DNA of 64,000 nucleotides, taken from NCBI GenBank assembly GCA_035610835.1, contig CM069446.1, positions 47,221,625-47,285,624 on the forward strand, read 5' to 3'. This document shows positions 60,171 to 64,000 of this stretch, piece after piece (position 1 is the first letter of the stretch; each line of letters opens with the position of its first letter). The notes beneath the pieces are model-generated. The model made no database searches. It had not been told where the DNA came from and saw only the letters and a list, made by a program, of their open reading frames with translations. The DNA is from Ophiura sarsii (taxonomy: Eukaryota; Echinodermata; Ophiuroidea; Amphilepidida; Ophiuridae). A program made the position numbers and the translations under genes.

Positions 60171-60889
60171 CCGTAGGAGTTTCAACGATTTTTACACTTT
60201 TGTTTGATACTTGATATATCTGTGAGATGTAGTAATGTTAAGCTCTGCCATGAGATGGTACTATCCCGCTTTGTTTGAAACTTGTTTACAATGAAGTATT
60301 GTTTCATGAGCCGTTGCTTTATATTATTTGTTTACCAAAAGTTAAGCCGTTCTGTTAATTGCTAGATGAGTACAAGAAATCATTCAAACTCTTCACTTTG
60401 ACCTACCGATGAAAACAAAAACCTTGAATACAGCCAAATATTCGATCAAAACGGCATCAACGTCTTGTGATAGTATTGACAGGTAAATAATAACACAATG
60501 GCTATAAGAATGTGGCTTTGAATGAGTCTATCCGTACGTACAACTAAAACAATCCAAGCATGCATAACGCTGCGTGACAATATGACAATTTCATCTACAA
60601 GAGATTATCTACCGCTTATGATAAATGCAAATGCCTATTTTAAAATTTGAAGGGCGTATTATAAGCTTTAGATTGACAACTTCTTGCTAAAATGCATTTT
60701 CGGAGTGTCCAAAGAATACAGCTTAAGAAGGTCAAATTTGCTATCAATTGACTGACCTCAACCGGGATAGACTGTAATCACATGAAAATATCATTTATCT
60801 TTGGTGCTAGCTGGGCTTAATATTTGAATTTCCATTTCGAATCAACTGCCATTTGTTTGTGCTGAATTGACTATAAATTATAGTTTAAT
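60171..60889. other. No gene seen
   Basis: AT-rich spacer. Confidence 0.4.
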
Positions 60890-61104
60890 CAGTTCCAAAT
60901 TGGCGCGAAATATTCGGTTTTTATCTCTACGTACGTAAAAGAAATCCGAGTGCACTAGCGCGATTATTGTCACACAAACGCGGTGTTATGTTGTACAAAC
61001 GCGTCACGCATATGATGCACAGTGTACTTGTTGCCTTCAAACGCGCCCGCATCCTTCTGTATTCAATCGCTGGTGTAAGGAGAGGATTCGCCAATTTGGA
61101 ACTG
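60890..61104. mobile_element. MITE with TCAGTTCCAAATTGGCG ends
   Basis: TCAGTTCCAAATTGGCG at the left and CGCCAATTTGGAACTGA at the right are exact inverses. The interior is CG-rich (ACGCGTC, ACAAACGCG). Confidence 0.6.
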
Positions 61105-64000
61105 ATCAAACTGTAGAAGCACCTATTATACCATTACGTTGCTTGACAAGTTCTCTTGTTTGCATGCCAGAAGGAAGGAAATGACTCATGTATAGCGCCA
61201 ACATGGCGCTATTTAAAATGACATATTGACTTCAATGTATAAATACAGGCTATTTTCTGAAACATTTTTTATAGCAAGTAGAGCGGCACAAAAATGGGCA
61301 ATATCATTATTTCATCATTGATTAGTTTAATAATGCATTGAGCAATGGCACTAACTAATTATTGGTATTGATTAATGCTGTCTGGTTTCTCACAACCTAA
61401 CAATAAAACACACCTAAATGTTTGGAGTCCTACAACAATAGATATAAATATCAAGGTGCACACTATGATGATTGGTGCACACTTGTATTATTACATATAA
61501 CGAAACACAATTTGTGTATTTAAGGATACGGTATGGTATTTCACCGAACGATGGCCAACCATAATCATAACAATTAAACTGCAAATTATTAGATCCGTGG
61601 TTTAGATGTAACTCGGGAGAGATTATGACTTTGTAGCGAAGGAGGAATAACAGTTGATTCTTTAGTAAGGGGGAGTCATCCAAACAAATAAACAATGCTT
61701 TGCGATATCAAACATGAAAAGTTAAATCGCCAATTGTCTTGAAGGTATCTGAAAGTGCAGTTGTTTTTGCCCCTAGCTTAAATGGCACAAGAGAGTTTCT
61801 TTAAATAGCCGAGTTGACTTTTCTGATTTCCTTTCAGATATCGCCAAAGCATTGTCGATTTAGTTGGACGCCTCTTCCAACCCACAACTCAATTGATCAA
61901 AGTCATTATCCTCATTCATTGCCGTCATCGTCATTCCTGCAAATGTGACGTAATGACATAGGGTATTCTAGAGATCGACACTGATAAATTCTATTACTGG
62001 AATACAACATGCGATGTGCAGAGATAAGAACAGAGCTTCTGCTTTATTAATGATGTCAGCCCGACGGAGCTTTGATCTCATTCATAGTTGTCATTTTGAT
62101 TTAATGATTTGTGGCTTATGATACAAGCGTAAAAAAGAACGTTATCTATATATAATCTATTATTTTTATAAGTTAAATTTTACGGAATTTGTGCAAAGGC
62201 GCGATAAATTCGTGGCATATCTCAGGTTGTATTTCACATATAACGCATATCGTTAGGGGGGTCTATGTTTTACGCAAACTTGTCTGGTATGGTAATCTGC
62301 ACTTACATGCGGCGCATCTTGAGACGACAACATATAATTGAGATGCACATATCGCGTACATTCATCAAGTTATGAATACCTCTTATCAATCTTATCTAGT
62401 GTTATCTTTAAAGGCATGACACTCATCTTTTAGTCGACCATCAAACCTAGAACTGTCACAGGCTTAATGTGTCGACGAGCTGCACTATTAATGGGACACA
62501 AGCTATAATAGGAACATAATTCCCTATTTTAAGGAGCACCAACAGTTGTGAAATATAAAAGCAGTATCCTTTAAATGAGAACGACAATTAAAAGAAAAAG
62601 GAACGACTGTAATTTCTGAACATTGTGGGTTAATATCAGAACTATGTAACTTAATTAGTCCTAAAACAACACTTTAAAGATGTTTCCCACTAGCGGCATC
62701 TTAGTTCCGTCTTCTGTCCTCAATGTTCCTTCAATATTTATGACAAGAATGATTATGAGGATGTATGTTTTACTAACATCGATGTTTATTCCCTGTTTGA
62801 CATACATGATTCTTAATAAAATAGGACCGAACTACTTGATAAAGCAAAATAAAATGTCATCTTGATTACCAGAACCGGTTACCTGTATGCGCATCTGCTA
62901 CCGTATCACAAAATCTAGTACCTTAAACCATCATTAGAAACCCACAGCACGTGAACAAGTGTTAAAAAACTTGTGTCGCATCTATAAAGACACTGGTGCT
63001 GCCTTTATACAGAAGTAATATTTCTGACTCCTCAATATGAATGATGTAGCTGCACCCATTTGTATGGAATATGATCAAGATTTTGTCAATATTTCACGCT
63101 TCATAACGTATATGGATGACATGTGTTATTAAGAAAAGTGTAATTGTAGTCTTCTGGATATTGCGGACGCAATAATGTCCAGCTTATATTGTGAGGACGA
63201 CTTTGTAAATAATAAGGTTATGTTTCTTAATCTAATGAATACTTAAGTGGTAAGGGTAACATTGTGATTTATTAAATCATAATATAGTATTGAAATGATA
63301 TGACAATATAAATTGAATTATTGAATCACGAGGTGGTTGGTGCGTGGGTGTAATACAGGGTGTCCGAGAAGTAACTTTATAATGTTAAAGGCATATTATG
63401 AGATCTTTTCCAAGTGGCGCCCTCTATAATTGATTTTTACTATGCTACTGTGCTAAATCCAACCAAATCCAACACTCCCTACTCTTATCTCATTGGCATT
63501 GGACAATCACGCAAAGGTACAACAGGCTCCGAAAAGATATAATTATTTGGGAGCGCGACCCCACTAGCGCGATGCACGATTACCTGGACATAATTTGTCA
63601 TGCTTAGGGTTAGTCATTCTAATTCGGTTATGTTGGGTATATGAAAATAATCCTGCATAAATTCATTTTAGACAGATAATATTTTCACATTTCTAAACTG
63701 CGACTTGCTTTACCGGAAATATGAAGTATAAACAAGTATGAGATTTGGAACACCCTGTGCATGTCTGCAAAGGACGGACAAGGAGGAAATATTGCACTTT
63801 TGTATAAAGAATGTTCTTTCGATAGATAATTGTTTTTGAGTACCTCCAATTTGTAACCATGGTAGCAGTGGATATGAGTTCTTCGAATACGAAAATGGTT
63901 TCCATTAGTCTCAAGTAAAGTTCAATGTTACCAATAATAGTAGTTGTACTGATGTAATGATATCAAACGATGCGGACACATCATTTGATTATGTTAACAT
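61105..64000. other. No gene proven
   Basis: ATAGCGCCAACATGGCGCTA at 61193 is a small hairpin. TACAGGGTGTCCGAGAAGTA (63355) and GGAACACCCTGTGC (about 63750) may be ends of one degraded CAGGGTGT element. Open frames at 62680-62865 and 63693-63914 are not recognised. Confidence 0.35.

Overview
This is eukaryotic genomic DNA: AT-rich, intron-like and repeat-dense, with no operons or bacterial-type genes. The many non-autonomous DNA transposons and the decayed gypsy-like retroelement suit a marine invertebrate. The species cannot be fixed from the sequence; echinoderm, hemichordate or lophotrochozoan are only guesses.

The main gene content is three homologous coding exons on the minus strand, at about 25.2, 34.8 and 52.6 kb. 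Each starts at a good splice acceptor and opens with a short acidic/amphipathic spacer. A Lys-Arg site then releases a small peptide of 18-19 residues with two cysteines, and another basic site and an in-frame stop follow. The peptides share the pattern x-x-x-C-(4-5 residues)-MD-(P/V)-(I/G)-...-(W/Y)-C. The middle exon carries two copies, giving four predicted peptides. Exons 1 and 3 also share an acidic C-terminal tail. I read this as a tandem neuropeptide or peptide-hormone cluster, either separate paralogous genes or one gene with alternative 3' terminal exons. No signal-peptide exon was identified. I do not recognise the family.

Most other structure is mobile DNA. 0-5 kb: spaced CAACAGTTG motifs, a mariner-like element with perfect 28-bp inverted ends containing a nested poly-G/poly-C element, and small MITEs. 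6.7-13.9 kb: MITEs, a CGTATG-rich composite element with GGCCCTGTCACACC ends, and a small lysine/glycine-rich ORF. 15-24.5 kb: MITEs and foldbacks, one with an 8-bp target duplication. 27 kb: a perfect 102-bp palindrome inside a foldback MITE. 31-38 kb: several long-inverted-repeat elements. 39-42.4 kb: a tRNA-like SINE pair, then a 2.8-kb foldback made of tandem repeats with a 9-bp target duplication. 45-47.6 kb: a broken gag-protease-RT retroelement. 55.6-57.8 kb: a satellite array. 58-64 kb: a few MITEs and otherwise unassigned sequence.

Two MITE families recur. One has TTAAAGGTRGRTGTTCCGAT ends (four copies) and the other TTAACACTTTCCACGCGGC ends (about eight copies). No rRNA, canonical tRNA gene or CRISPR array was seen.
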